Shown: positions 55,063 to 63,967 of the stretch, in pieces | Position numbering within the stretch: the first letter of the stretch is position 1 | Layout of the letters: the number at the start of each line of letters is the position of its first letter | The notes under the pieces: generated by a model | Databases searched by the model: none | What the model was told of the DNA's origin: nothing | Seen by the model: the letters and a program-made list of their open reading frames with translations, nothing else | NCBI RefSeq assembly: GCF_024199845.1 | Contig: NZ_JANADO010000001.1 | Coordinates: forward strand, 6,758,001 to 6,822,000 | Source: Bradyrhizobium sp. CCGB12 | GTDB lineage: Bacteria > Pseudomonadota > Alphaproteobacteria > Rhizobiales > Xanthobacteraceae | Direction of reading: 5' to 3' | DNA: 64,000 nt | Translations under genes and position numbers: made by a program

Positions 55063-56280
55063 ATGAACGTGCGTGAAGCAGTCCTCACTGTCGACGAATC
55101 GCAAGCAGACTTCCTCGAACAGGGTCCCTCCCTGATCGAGCGCGCCGCCCGGACCGCCGCAGCGGCCGCAACCGATGCAGACGGCGTCGATCGCGACGCC
55201 CGCTTCCCGCACAAGGCATTCGAGGTCGCACGCGAGCAGAAGCTGCTGGGCGTCATGATCCCGGTCGAGTTCGGCGGCTTCGGCGCCTCGATCTACGACG
55301 TCACCGACATCTGCTACACGCTCGGGCGCGCCTGCGCTTCGACCGCGATGATCTACGCGATGCACCAGACCAAGGTCGCCTGCGTCGTCAGGCACGGTCA
55401 CGGCATTCCCTGGATGGAAACCATGATGCGCCGGGTCGCCCGCGACCAGTGGCTGCTCGCCTCCTCGACCACCGAAGGCCAGAACGGCGGCAACATCCGC
55501 GCCAGCGCGGCCGCGGTCGATCACGCCGGCGACACCGTTTCGCTCGTGCGCGACGCCACCGTGATCTCCTACGGCGCCGAAGCCGACGGCCTCGTCACCA
55601 TCGCCCGCCGCGCCACCGATGCAGCGGCCTCCGACCAGGTGCTGCTGGCGCTCGCCAAGGACGATTATTCGCTGAAACGGACGCTGGGCTGGGAAACCCT
55701 CGGCATGCGCGGCACCTGCTCGACCGGCTTCGAGCTGAAGGTCGATTGCCCCGCCGACCGCGTCTTCCCGGAATCCTATGACAAGATCCATGCCCAGACC
55801 ATGACGCCGTTCGCCCATCTGTGCTGGTCGTCAGCCTGGGCCGGCATTGCCGCCGCAGCCGTGACCCGCGCGCAGGCCTTCATCCGCAAGGCGGCGCGCA
55901 GCTCCGGCGGCCAAATGCCGCCGGCCGCGGCGCACTTCACCGCTGCGAAGATGTCGCTGGCCAAGCTGCGCGCGCTGATCGCTGCCAACATCGACGCTTT
56001 CGCCCGCGCCGAGCATGACGAGCGTGCGCTGGGCTCGCTCGACTTTCAGTCGTCGATCACGCTTCTAAAGGTGCAGGCTTCCGAGCTCGCGGTCGAGACC
56101 GTGATGCATGCCATGCGCACCGCGGGTCTTTCCGGCTACCGGAACGACGGCGAATTTACCATGGGCCGCCATCTGCGCGACGTGCTGTCGTCGCCGATCA
56201 TGATCAACAACGACCGCATCCTGGCTAACGCTGCCACATCGACGCTGATGAGCGGCGTGCCTTCGAGCCTTTATGGCTGA
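55063..56280 (+). CDS. Acyl-CoA dehydrogenase-like flavoprotein in the carrier-protein cluster
   Basis: A 405-residue flavoprotein with the three-part acyl-CoA dehydrogenase fold: LLGVMIPVEFGGFGASIYDV, LASSTTEGQNGGNIRASAAA, and RTLGWETLGMRGTCSTGFEL in the middle domain. The C-terminal helical domain ends MINNDRILANAATSTLM, and the Tyr-Glu-Gly/Thr block that carries the catalytic base in many family members is not seen. Context with a carrier protein and its amino-acid ligase suggests it may oxidise a carrier-bound thioester, as acyl-CoA-dehydrogenase-like enzymes do for prolyl-carrier proteins. This is inference. GGAGG precedes the ATG. Confidence 0.82.
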   Translation: MNVREAVLTVDESQADFLEQGPSLIERAARTAAAAATDADGVDRDARFPHKAFEVAREQKLLGVMIPVEFGGFGASIYDVTDICYTLGRACASTAMIYAMHQTKVACVVRHGHGIPWMETMMRRVARDQWLLASSTTEGQNGGNIRASAAAVDHAGDTVSLVRDATVISYGAEADGLVTIARRATDAAASDQVLLALAKDDYSLKRTLGWETLGMRGTCSTGFELKVDCPADRVFPESYDKIHAQTMTPFAHLCWSSAWAGIAAAAVTRAQAFIRKAARSSGGQMPPAAAHFTAAKMSLAKLRALIAANIDAFARAEHDERALGSLDFQSSITLLKVQASELAVETVMHAMRTAGLSGYRNDGEFTMGRHLRDVLSSPIMINNDRILANAATSTLMSGVPSSLYG

Positions 56281-56344
56281 CGTAACTAGGTGCCTTGGCG
56301 ACTGAACCAACAAGAACAATTTTGAGATAGCAGGACATCGACCC

Positions 56345-57325
56345 ATGAACATTGCCGTCCTCCCCAATTCGCCCGAGACCGCGCCGCAGATCATCGATCC
56401 GCTCGACCATCTCGCCGACAAGCTGTTCCACCCTATGGGCTCGGACGGCGTCTACGCCCGCACCTCGCTCTATGAAGGCGTCGTCGAGCGGCTCGCCGCG
56501 CTGATCACTGGCCACCGCGAGGCCGGAACCGAGGTGATGCGCTTTCCTCCGGTGATGAGCCGGGCTCAGCTCGAGAAATCCGGCTACCTCAAGAGCTTTC
56601 CGAACCTGCTCGGCTGCGTCTGCGGCCTGCACGGCACCGAACGCGAAATCAACGCCGCAGTGAGCCGATTCGATGCCGGGGGCGACTGGACCAGCTCGCT
56701 CTCGCCGGCCGACCTCGTGCTGTCGCCGGCCGCGTGCTATCCCGTCTATCCGATCGCAGCAAGCCGTGGACCTTTGCCGAAAGGCGGCCTGCGTTTCGAC
56801 GTCGCCGCCGACTGTTTCCGCCGCGAGCCGTCAAAGCATCTCGACCGGCTGCAATCGTTCCGCATGCGCGAGTATGTCTGCATCGGCACGCCCGAAGATG
56901 TTGCTGATTTCCGCGAGCGCTGGATGGTACGTGCCCAGGCAATCGCCCGCGACCTCGGCCTCACCTTCCGCGTCGACTATGCCAGCGACCCCTTCTTCGG
57001 CCGTGTCGGCCAGATGAAGGCGGTGAGCCAGAAGCAGCAGCAGCTCAAGTTCGAGCTCCTGATCCCGCTGCGCTCGGAAGAGCAGCCGACCGCCTGCATG
57101 AGCTTCAACTATCACCGCGAGCATTTCGGCACGACCTGGGGCATCCAGGACGTCAATGGCGAACCGGCGCACACCGGCTGCGTCGCCTTCGGCATGGACC
57201 GGCTCGCGGTCGCCATGTTCCACACCCATGGAACTGATCTTTCCGCCTGGCCCGCCAAGGTCCGCGAGATCATGGGCATGCAGCCGCCAGCGTCGGCCGA
57301 TGCCCATGGCGAGGGCTGGCGTTAA
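56345..57325 (+). CDS. Amino acid:[carrier protein] ligase (seryl-tRNA-synthetase-like)
   Basis: A 326-residue class II synthetase-like enzyme lacking a tRNA-binding domain. It forms an aminoacyl adenylate and loads the amino acid onto phosphopantetheine of a carrier protein. Zinc ligands known in the B. japonicum glycine enzyme (Cys131, Glu176, Cys279) are found at exactly these numbers here: SPAACYPVYP, RMREYVCIG and HTGCVAFGMDR. Motif 2-like FRREPSKHLDRLQSFRMRE and motif 3-like GCVAFGMDRLAVAMF are intact. It lies 64 bp after the flavoprotein gene and 41 bp before the GNAT-like gene. Glycine is the likely but unproved substrate. Confidence 0.93.
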   Translation: MNIAVLPNSPETAPQIIDPLDHLADKLFHPMGSDGVYARTSLYEGVVERLAALITGHREAGTEVMRFPPVMSRAQLEKSGYLKSFPNLLGCVCGLHGTEREINAAVSRFDAGGDWTSSLSPADLVLSPAACYPVYPIAASRGPLPKGGLRFDVAADCFRREPSKHLDRLQSFRMREYVCIGTPEDVADFRERWMVRAQAIARDLGLTFRVDYASDPFFGRVGQMKAVSQKQQQLKFELLIPLRSEEQPTACMSFNYHREHFGTTWGIQDVNGEPAHTGCVAFGMDRLAVAMFHTHGTDLSAWPAKVREIMGMQPPASADAHGEGWR

Positions 57326-57366
57326 CGAAACTCACGAGGCCGACCATTTCCACGGGTAAGACGAGC

Positions 57367-58242
57367 GTGATCCACACCAAGGTCCGATGCCGCGAAATCG
57401 CCGAGTCCGACGTCGATGCGATCGCGGACTTGCTGACGCGCGGCTTCGTCGGGCGTTCACGCGAATACTGGATCCAGGGCCTGCGCCGGCAGGCCTTCCG
57501 GTCCGTGCCGGAAGGCTATCCGCGCTTCGGATACATGCTCGACGATGGCGGCACGCCGGTTGGCGTGCTGCTGCTGATCTACACGGCGCGCAAGGACGGC
57601 GAAGAGACCGCCATCCAATGCAATTTGTCGAGCTGGTTTGTCGATCCGGCCTATCGCAACTACGCTCCGCTGCTCACCAAGATCGCGCAGCGGCACAAGG
57701 ACGTCACCTACCTCAACATCAGCCCGGCGCCGTGGACCTGGCCGATCATCGAGACGCAGGGTTTCCGCGCCTATTGCCACGGCATCTTCTTTTCGGTGCC
57801 TGCGCTGGCGCGGGTCCCGCGCTGGAGCAAAATCGAGGTCATCTCGCAGCATGCCAAGGCGATCGAGGGGCTTTCCGACGCGGAAACCGAGCTCTTGACG
57901 CGACATGCGCGCTACAATTGCCTCAGCCTGGTCTGTCGCACCCCGAAGGGAACCTTCCCGTTCATCCTGCAACCGGTGCGCATCCGCCGCGGCTTCATCG
58001 CCCCGCCCGCGATGAAGCTGATCTACTGCCGCAACACAGCTGAATACGCCGCCTGCGCGGGCCGCATTGGCCGTCTGCTGCTGCGGCTCGGCAAGATCTC
58101 GGTGGCCGTCGATTCCAATGGCCCGATTCCTGGCCTCGTCGGTATTTATACCGAGCGCCGCGGCCGCAAATATTTCAAGGGTCCGGACCGTCCGCAGCTC
58201 GCCGACCTCACCGATACGGAACTCGTGCTCTACGGGCCGTAG
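57367..58242 (+). CDS. GNAT-like acyltransferase of the carrier-protein cluster
   Basis: A 291-residue protein. The N-terminal third resembles a GNAT fold: VRCREIAESDVDAIADLLTR, then a strand region VGVLLLIYTAR and SSWFVDPAYRNYAPLLTKIA, near the acyl-CoA-binding loop. The rest (RARYNCLSLVCRTPKGTFPF and onward) is less typical and may be a second GNAT-like half. The start is a GTG at 57367. As last gene in the set it could transfer the carrier-bound aminoacyl group to an acceptor, but no acceptor is evident. Confidence 0.7.
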   Translation: MIHTKVRCREIAESDVDAIADLLTRGFVGRSREYWIQGLRRQAFRSVPEGYPRFGYMLDDGGTPVGVLLLIYTARKDGEETAIQCNLSSWFVDPAYRNYAPLLTKIAQRHKDVTYLNISPAPWTWPIIETQGFRAYCHGIFFSVPALARVPRWSKIEVISQHAKAIEGLSDAETELLTRHARYNCLSLVCRTPKGTFPFILQPVRIRRGFIAPPAMKLIYCRNTAEYAACAGRIGRLLLRLGKISVAVDSNGPIPGLVGIYTERRGRKYFKGPDRPQLADLTDTELVLYGP

Positions 58243-58266
58243 GGCGAGACGGCGTGCCACACACCC

Positions 58267-58410
58267 GTCGTCATCCCGGCGAACGCCGGGATCCATACCG
58301 CGGGATTTATCGGTTAGCTCGGCTGCTTGTCCCGCCGGAAGTTCCTTTCACAACCAGTCCTCGCCAAACTTCTCCCTGGGATTATGGGTCCCGGCCTTCG
58401 CCGGGACGAC
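58267..58410. repeat. Palindromic repeat, GTCGTCATCCCGG family
   Basis: The left arm GTCGTCATCCCGGCGAACGC plus CGGGATCCATA pairs with TATGGGTCCCGGCCTTCGCC plus GGGACGAC. The centre includes ACTTCTCCCTGGGATTATGG, shared with the repeat at 6471. It occupies most of the 371-bp gap between the GNAT-like gene and the sensor gene at 58614. The rest of that gap shows no gene. Confidence 0.85.
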
Positions 58411-58613
58411 ACCGAGATTTGTCGCGCACTCCCGACCACCTCTGGCTTGCAGCTACTTTCGCACTCGCGCGTTCGCGTCGTTCACGTCTCTGCATCGCCA
58501 GTCACCCTCCGTAAACTACCACGTTTAAGGGAATTTTCCGGCCTCTTCGCTACGATCGGCGGCTGAAATACGTTGCGTTAAGTCTATTGCCCGCCGAGAT
58601 CCCCGCCGACCCC

Positions 58614-61481
58614 ATGACGTCGACCCGCGACAACGAGCTTGGTGCACGCCGCGAACAGGGCCCGGAAGCCCTGGTCGCGCTGAGCCAGCTTGCGCTCGAC
58701 CACATGGAGCAAGGTGTCTGCGTCTACGATGCCGACAACCGGATCGTGCTGGTCAATCAGCGTTACCTCTCCTTCTTCGACCTGTCGGCCGACATCGTGC
58801 GGGTAGGGACGAGCTATCGCGAGGTGCTCGCGCACAGCGCGATGCGCGGCAACTTTCCGGAAAGCGAGCTCGACGCGCTGTATTCGGCGCGGATCGCTCA
58901 GATCGCAGGCGGCAAACCGTTCCGGACCGAACAACGGCTCGCGAGCGGCCTCGTCATGGCGCTCGAGCTGAAACCGCTGCCTGGCGGCGGCTGGATGACG
59001 ATCTGCGACGACGTCAGCCGTCTCGCCCGGCTCGAGGCGGAATTGCGCGTGCAGACCGAGCGCAGCCAGCATGCGCTCGCCAACATGTCGCACGGCCTCA
59101 TCATGTACGACGCCGACAGCCGCGTCGTCGTCTGCAACGAACGGTTCCTCCGGCTCTACAACCTCGCCCCGGAAATCGTGAAACCGGGGGCCTCGCACCG
59201 TGCGGTGATCGAGCACTGGATGTCGCGCGGCAACTTGCCGGGCATGTCGAGCGACGAATTTCACGCGAGCCGGCTGGACGATGTGCGCGCCAGGAACGCG
59301 AAAATCCTGCTGGTGATGCGCTACGATGGACGGATGGTGCAGGCGGTCTCCCGCTTCCTGCCCGACGGCGGCTGGGTGACCGTGCATGAAGACGTCACCG
59401 AGCGGCTGCAATACGAGGAGACGCTGCGGCAGCAGAACTTCATCCTCGACGCCGCGATGGAGAACATGGCGCACGGCCTCGCCTTCTACGACAGCGATAT
59501 GCGGCTTCGCGTCTGCAACACCACCTACCGCAAGATCTACCGGCTTTCGCAGGAGGAAACCAGGCCCGGCACGCATCTTTCCGACCTGATCGAGCGATCG
59601 ATGGCCAACGGGGCGTTCGCTTCCGAATATACCCCACAGCAAATCCTGGAAACTGCCCGCGCCCGCATCGCGAGCCGCGACTCCTCGCCGATGCGCCGAA
59701 GCATGTCGGACGACACCGTCATCTCGGTGCGCTACTGCGCGCTGGCCGAGGGTGGCTTCGTCGCCACCTACGAGGATATCACCGAGCGCGAACATGCCGT
59801 CGAGGAATTGAGCGAGCAGTATCGGCGCTTCGACGCTGCGTTGAACAACATGAGTCAAGGCCTGTGCATGCTCGATTCGAGCCTGCGCGTGATCGTTTGC
59901 AACCGCCGCTACATCGAGATGCACGGGCTATCGCCCGAGATCGTGAAGCCGGGCGTCTCGATGCGCGAGATCATGGAGCACAGCTGCGAGCTCGGCATCC
60001 ATCCGGACACCACGGGCGCGCGGCTCTATGCCGACTATGTCGAGAGGCTGCGCGAAGGCGAGCATACGCTGCACCGACATTTGAGCGACGGCCGCATCAT
60101 CAAGCTCAATCACAAGCGGATGGAACATGGCGGCTGGGTCGTCACCTATGAGGACGTCACCGAGCGCCACAAGGCCCAGGCCCGCGTCGCGCACATGGCG
60201 CAGCACGACTCGCTCACCGACCTGCCCAACCGCACACTGTTCCGCGAGAAGATGGGCGAGGGGCTGAATCAGGTCGCGATCGCCGGCGGCGCGATGGCCG
60301 TGCTGTGCTTCGACCTCGACAATTTCAAGACCGTCAACGACCGCCTCGGCCACGCTGCCGGCGACCGGCTGCTGCGCTGGGTCGCGGCGCGGCTGAAGGA
60401 GAATGTCGGCGAGCACGACACCGTCGCCCGCCTCGGCGGCGACGAATTCGCCGTGCTCCAGCGCGGACCGCAGCCGCAATCGGCGGAAATGCTCGCCCGC
60501 CGCCTGGTCGAGATTATCGGTCACCCACCGCCGCTGGAAAGCCAGTCGATCCATGTCGGTGTCTCCGTCGGCATCGCGATCGCGCCCGATCACGGGCTCG
60601 ATGCCGACGAGCTGATGAAATGCGCCGACCTCGCGCTGTACCAGGCCAAGGCCAAAGGACGCGGCGCCTATCAGCTGTTCGAGCCCGAGATGGAAGAGGA
60701 GGCGCGCAGCCGGCACGCGCTGGAGCACGATCTGCGCGGCGCGTTGGAAGCACGTGAATTCCATCTGGTGTTCCAGCCGCAGGTACGACTCGACAATTCC
60801 GAGCTCACCGGCTTCGAGGCGCTGCTGCGCTGGAAGCATTCCTCGCGCGGCTTCGTCTCGCCGGCCGAATTCATCCCGATCGCGGAAGAGACCGGGCTGA
60901 TCGTCCCGATCGGCGAATGGGTGCTGCGCAGCGCCTGTGCGACCGCCGTGTCCTGGCCCGATGTCACCGTCGCGGTGAACCTGTCGCCGGTGCAGTTCCG
61001 CGCGCGCGGGCTCGTCGCGATGGTCACGAGCGCACTTGCGGAAGCCGGCCTACCGCCGCAACGGCTCGAGCTCGAGGTCACCGAAACGGCATTGCTCGAC
61101 GACAGCGAGGCGACGATCGAGATCCTGCACCAGCTCCGCGCGTTAGGGGTGCGCGTCAGCCTCGACGATTTCGGCGTCGGTTATTCCTCACTCAGCTATC
61201 TACGCAAGTTTCCGTTCGACCGCATCAAGATCGACCGCTCTTTCGTCGGCACCCTCGGCGAAAGCCCGGAAAGCGTTGCCATCGTCCGCACCATTGCCAG
61301 CCTCGGCTCCGTGCTCGGCGTCGAGACCACGGCAGAGGGTGTGGAAACCGAGCAGCAGCTCGATTTCGTCCGCGAATGCGGCTGCACCGCGGTGCAGGGC
61401 TATTATTTCGGCAAGCCGTGCCCGGCGGCCGAGGTCGACCGCACCATCGAGACGCTGAGCGCAGTCCGGCGCGTGGCGTAG
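58614..61481 (+). CDS. PAS-repeat GGDEF-EAL protein (cyclic-di-GMP turnover)
   Basis: About 955 residues. Four successive PAS-type sensor modules each begin with an (L/M)xxMxxGxxxxD pattern: HMEQGVCVYDADNRIVLVNQ, NMSHGLIMYDADSRVVVCNE, NMAHGLAFYDSDMRLRVCNT and NMSQGLCMLDSSLRVIVCNR. The GGDEF domain has an intact RLGGDEFAVL (diguanylate cyclase). The EAL domain has FEALLRW, VNLSPVQF, LEVTETALLDD, LDDFGVGYSSL, IKIDRSFV and TAEGVE, i.e. all phosphodiesterase ligands. No membrane helix is seen, so it is a cytosolic sensor. I prefer the ATG at 58614; a TTG at 58587 is in frame. Confidence 0.92.
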   Translation: MTSTRDNELGARREQGPEALVALSQLALDHMEQGVCVYDADNRIVLVNQRYLSFFDLSADIVRVGTSYREVLAHSAMRGNFPESELDALYSARIAQIAGGKPFRTEQRLASGLVMALELKPLPGGGWMTICDDVSRLARLEAELRVQTERSQHALANMSHGLIMYDADSRVVVCNERFLRLYNLAPEIVKPGASHRAVIEHWMSRGNLPGMSSDEFHASRLDDVRARNAKILLVMRYDGRMVQAVSRFLPDGGWVTVHEDVTERLQYEETLRQQNFILDAAMENMAHGLAFYDSDMRLRVCNTTYRKIYRLSQEETRPGTHLSDLIERSMANGAFASEYTPQQILETARARIASRDSSPMRRSMSDDTVISVRYCALAEGGFVATYEDITEREHAVEELSEQYRRFDAALNNMSQGLCMLDSSLRVIVCNRRYIEMHGLSPEIVKPGVSMREIMEHSCELGIHPDTTGARLYADYVERLREGEHTLHRHLSDGRIIKLNHKRMEHGGWVVTYEDVTERHKAQARVAHMAQHDSLTDLPNRTLFREKMGEGLNQVAIAGGAMAVLCFDLDNFKTVNDRLGHAAGDRLLRWVAARLKENVGEHDTVARLGGDEFAVLQRGPQPQSAEMLARRLVEIIGHPPPLESQSIHVGVSVGIAIAPDHGLDADELMKCADLALYQAKAKGRGAYQLFEPEMEEEARSRHALEHDLRGALEAREFHLVFQPQVRLDNSELTGFEALLRWKHSSRGFVSPAEFIPIAEETGLIVPIGEWVLRSACATAVSWPDVTVAVNLSPVQFRARGLVAMVTSALAEAGLPPQRLELEVTETALLDDSEATIEILHQLRALGVRVSLDDFGVGYSSLSYLRKFPFDRIKIDRSFVGTLGESPESVAIVRTIASLGSVLGVETTAEGVETEQQLDFVRECGCTAVQGYYFGKPCPAAEVDRTIETLSAVRRVA

Positions 61482-61683
61482 CGGCTTCGCTCGCTCAAAA
61501 TTCCGTATCTCGGCACGCCTCCAAACGACCAATTGTCGCATGACGAGAAGCGGCTTGCTCCAGCGTGCATGTTCCCAGCGCGAAGATCGCGGTCTACCCC
61601 ACGTCCGCCGTGGCAAGCCCGCATCTGTTTCAAAAGGTCGCGGTGCCCGGCATTTGCGTGGCCTAGCTCACCGCTGTTTCAGT

Positions 61684-61769
61684 CGTCATGCCCGGGCTTG
61701 ACCCGGGCATCCACGTTCTTCCTCAATCGTGGTAGCGCGTGGATGGCCGGGTCAAGCCCGGCCATGACG
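61684..61769. repeat. Palindromic repeat, CGTCATGCCCGGGCTTG family
   Basis: The left arm CGTCATGCCCGGGCTTGACC and the right arm GGTCAAGCCCGGCCATGACG are complementary, and CATCCACG pairs with CGTGGATG. It lies in the 306-bp gap between two convergent cyclic-di-GMP genes, which holds no other feature. Related to 30771-30857. Confidence 0.9.
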
Positions 61770-61787
61770 CTGAGGCAGCAGCAATCC

Positions 61788-63482
61788 CTAGCCCGCCGCA
61801 GGCAGCGCATGATCCGGCGACGCGCCCCACGGGCGCTCTGCCGAGGCAAGCCCGATCAGGCGGCCCTGGATGTAGTCGCAGCCCCAGTCGCGCAGCATGC
61901 CAGCGGCTTCTTCGTCCTGCACCCATTCGGCAACGGTCTTGATGTCGAGGCGGCGGGCGAGATCGATCAGGGTCTGCACGAAGGCGCGGTCGTCGGCGGA
62001 ATGGGCGACGTTCTGCACGAAGGCGCCGTCGATTTTCACGATATCCACGCCGAGCTTGCGCAAATTGCGAAACGAGGTGTAGCCGGCGCCGAAATCGTCG
62101 ATGGCGATGCGACTGCCGAAATGCTTGAGCCGGCCGACGAAGGCGCGGACATCGTCAATGTCCTGGATAGCGACCGTCTCGGTGATCTCGACGATCAGCC
62201 GCTCGGCAACGCCGGGATGGGCCTGCATCAGCGATTCGATTCCCGCCCACCAGTCCGGATCCATCGTCGTATCCGGCGAGATGTTGAGGCTAAGGCAGAT
62301 GTCGGGCGCGGCCGCGAGCTCGGCGACCACCAGTTCGAGCACGCGGTGATCGACCAGGCGAATCAGGCCGAGCCGTTCTGCGACGGGAACGATGTCGGGT
62401 GCCAGCAGCACCTGGCCGTTGCCCTGGTCCATCCGCACCAGGCACTCGTGGAACGCACGTTCACGCGAGGCGGCCGAGACCACCGGCTCATAGGCGAGCT
62501 TGATGCGGCGCTCGTTCAGCGCGGTGACGATCTCGTCGGTGACGCGGATGTTGACGCGGCGCTGCGCGTCGCGCGCGGCATCCGGCCGCCACGCGGCGAA
62601 CGAGCCCGCACGGCGGCGCTTGGCCGCGTCCAGCGTCTCATGGGCGCGGTTGACGGCCTCGTCGGTGTTGCGGGCATAGCGCGGCACGCTGACCGCGCCG
62701 ATCGACGCTGTGACCGAGACCGGGCCTGATTTCGTTGGCACCACCTCGTCGCGGATACCGGCAAGGAAACGCTCGGCGGCAACGTTCATGTCGTCGGTCG
62801 TGCAGTTCTTCAGGATCAGGCCGAACTTGTTGCCGGAGAAGCGCCCGAGCACGTCGCCGCCGCGCAGGCGCGCGCGAATGCGCTTGGCGACGTCGAGTAT
62901 CACGGCATCGGCAACGTCGAAGCCGAAGGCGTCGTTGACGCGGGCGAGGTGATCGATGCCGACCAGCATGAAGGCCGCGGTCGAGCGGAAGCGGGTCGTC
63001 TCCTCGATCGCTTCGGCAAGCGCTGCGATCAGATGCGAGCGGTTGAGCTCGCCGGTCAGCGGATCGAGCCGGGCCAGCTTCGTCAGCTCCTCGTCGCGGG
63101 CATGGCGCTCATTGTTGATGCGGACGGAGCCGATCGCGCGCGTGGGGCGACCATCCGGCCCGGCGAACCAGCGGCCGGTCTCCTCGACCCAGACCACGGG
63201 ATCGGAGGCGCTCATGCGCACGCCGTACTCGACCCGGTAGGGCGTGCCGTCGGCGCCATGCACGGCGAAGGTCTGCGCCAGCGCCGCCGCCCTGAGCGAC
63301 TGCGCGGGCTCGATCAGCTTGGCGAACTCCGCCCCGGTCGCGAGCCGCTCGGCGGGAATGCTGGGGAAGACGGCGCTGACCTGCTCACCCCAGACGATGA
63401 CGTCGCTGGCGATGTCCCAGGCGAACACGGCCTGACCGAGCGCGGCCAGGATGTCGGAGGCTTGCGGCAATGCAGGGGTCAA
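61788..63482 (-). CDS. PAS-GGDEF-EAL protein with degenerate GGDEF
   Basis: About 564 residues: a PAS-like N-terminus (AALGQAVFAWDIASDVIVWG), a GGDEF domain and an EAL domain. The cyclase signature is degenerate (GRFSGNKFGLIL), so diguanylate cyclase activity is unlikely. The EAL domain has ECLVRM in place of EAL but keeps NISPDT, IVEITETVA, IDDFGAGYTSF, VKIDGAFV and TVAEWVQ. Phosphodiesterase or binding activity therefore remains possible. The start is inferred as TTG 63482 with GAGG 6 bases upstream; upstream codons look non-coding. It is convergent with the gene at 58614. Confidence 0.85.
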   Translation of the reverse strand: MTPALPQASDILAALGQAVFAWDIASDVIVWGEQVSAVFPSIPAERLATGAEFAKLIEPAQSLRAAALAQTFAVHGADGTPYRVEYGVRMSASDPVVWVEETGRWFAGPDGRPTRAIGSVRINNERHARDEELTKLARLDPLTGELNRSHLIAALAEAIEETTRFRSTAAFMLVGIDHLARVNDAFGFDVADAVILDVAKRIRARLRGGDVLGRFSGNKFGLILKNCTTDDMNVAAERFLAGIRDEVVPTKSGPVSVTASIGAVSVPRYARNTDEAVNRAHETLDAAKRRRAGSFAAWRPDAARDAQRRVNIRVTDEIVTALNERRIKLAYEPVVSAASRERAFHECLVRMDQGNGQVLLAPDIVPVAERLGLIRLVDHRVLELVVAELAAAPDICLSLNISPDTTMDPDWWAGIESLMQAHPGVAERLIVEITETVAIQDIDDVRAFVGRLKHFGSRIAIDDFGAGYTSFRNLRKLGVDIVKIDGAFVQNVAHSADDRAFVQTLIDLARRLDIKTVAEWVQDEEAAGMLRDWGCDYIQGRLIGLASAERPWGASPDHALPAAG

Positions 63483-63706
63483 AATCGCCTCGTTTCGGGA
63501 CAGCGGGGAGAGTCCTGAGTCGGCACAGGATAGAGCCAGATTCGCCCCCGACCCTAGGCAAAGTTCATAAACAATTTGGAAACCACGTTTCCAGGGCGCC
63601 CAGGAACCAATTAGGCTCGGTCGGCATAGGCCTTGCGAGTACTGACACGCACCCGGCGCCCGCGTCCCGAAACGCGACAACATCCGCCGGATCAACGGTG
63701 ATCGCG

Positions 63707-63967
63707 ATGTTGAGTACTGATCGATTGGACGAGGCGGCAGGCAGCATGGGCACGGCCCTGGTGCCGCTGATCCCGACTGTGCAATGGCTCAACAAGGCGC
63801 CGCTGCCGCGCCCCGATCCCAGCTTCGTCACTCAGCTGATCGCCAATGCCGAGCAGTTGCCCCAGACAACCCGGCTCCGCCGCGCCTCTTCCGAAGATGC
63901 GCAAGTCGCCTATGGCAGTAAACACCCGCTGGGAAGCGTCAGCGCGCGCACTCGGCAGGTGGCTTGA
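63707..63967 (+). CDS. Small conserved-looking hypothetical protein
   Basis: An 86-residue open frame. The middle, RPDPSFVTQLIANAEQLPQT then RLRRASSEDAQVAYG, is a stretch I associate with short uncharacterised alphaproteobacterial proteins. No signal peptide, membrane helix or catalytic motif is seen. The ribosome-binding site is weak (GGTGA). It lies upstream of, and divergent from, the degenerate cyclic-di-GMP gene. It may be a real small gene, with the remaining bases to 64000 non-coding or belonging to the next gene. Confidence 0.5.
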   Translation: MLSTDRLDEAAGSMGTALVPLIPTVQWLNKAPLPRPDPSFVTQLIANAEQLPQTTRLRRASSEDAQVAYGSKHPLGSVSARTRQVA

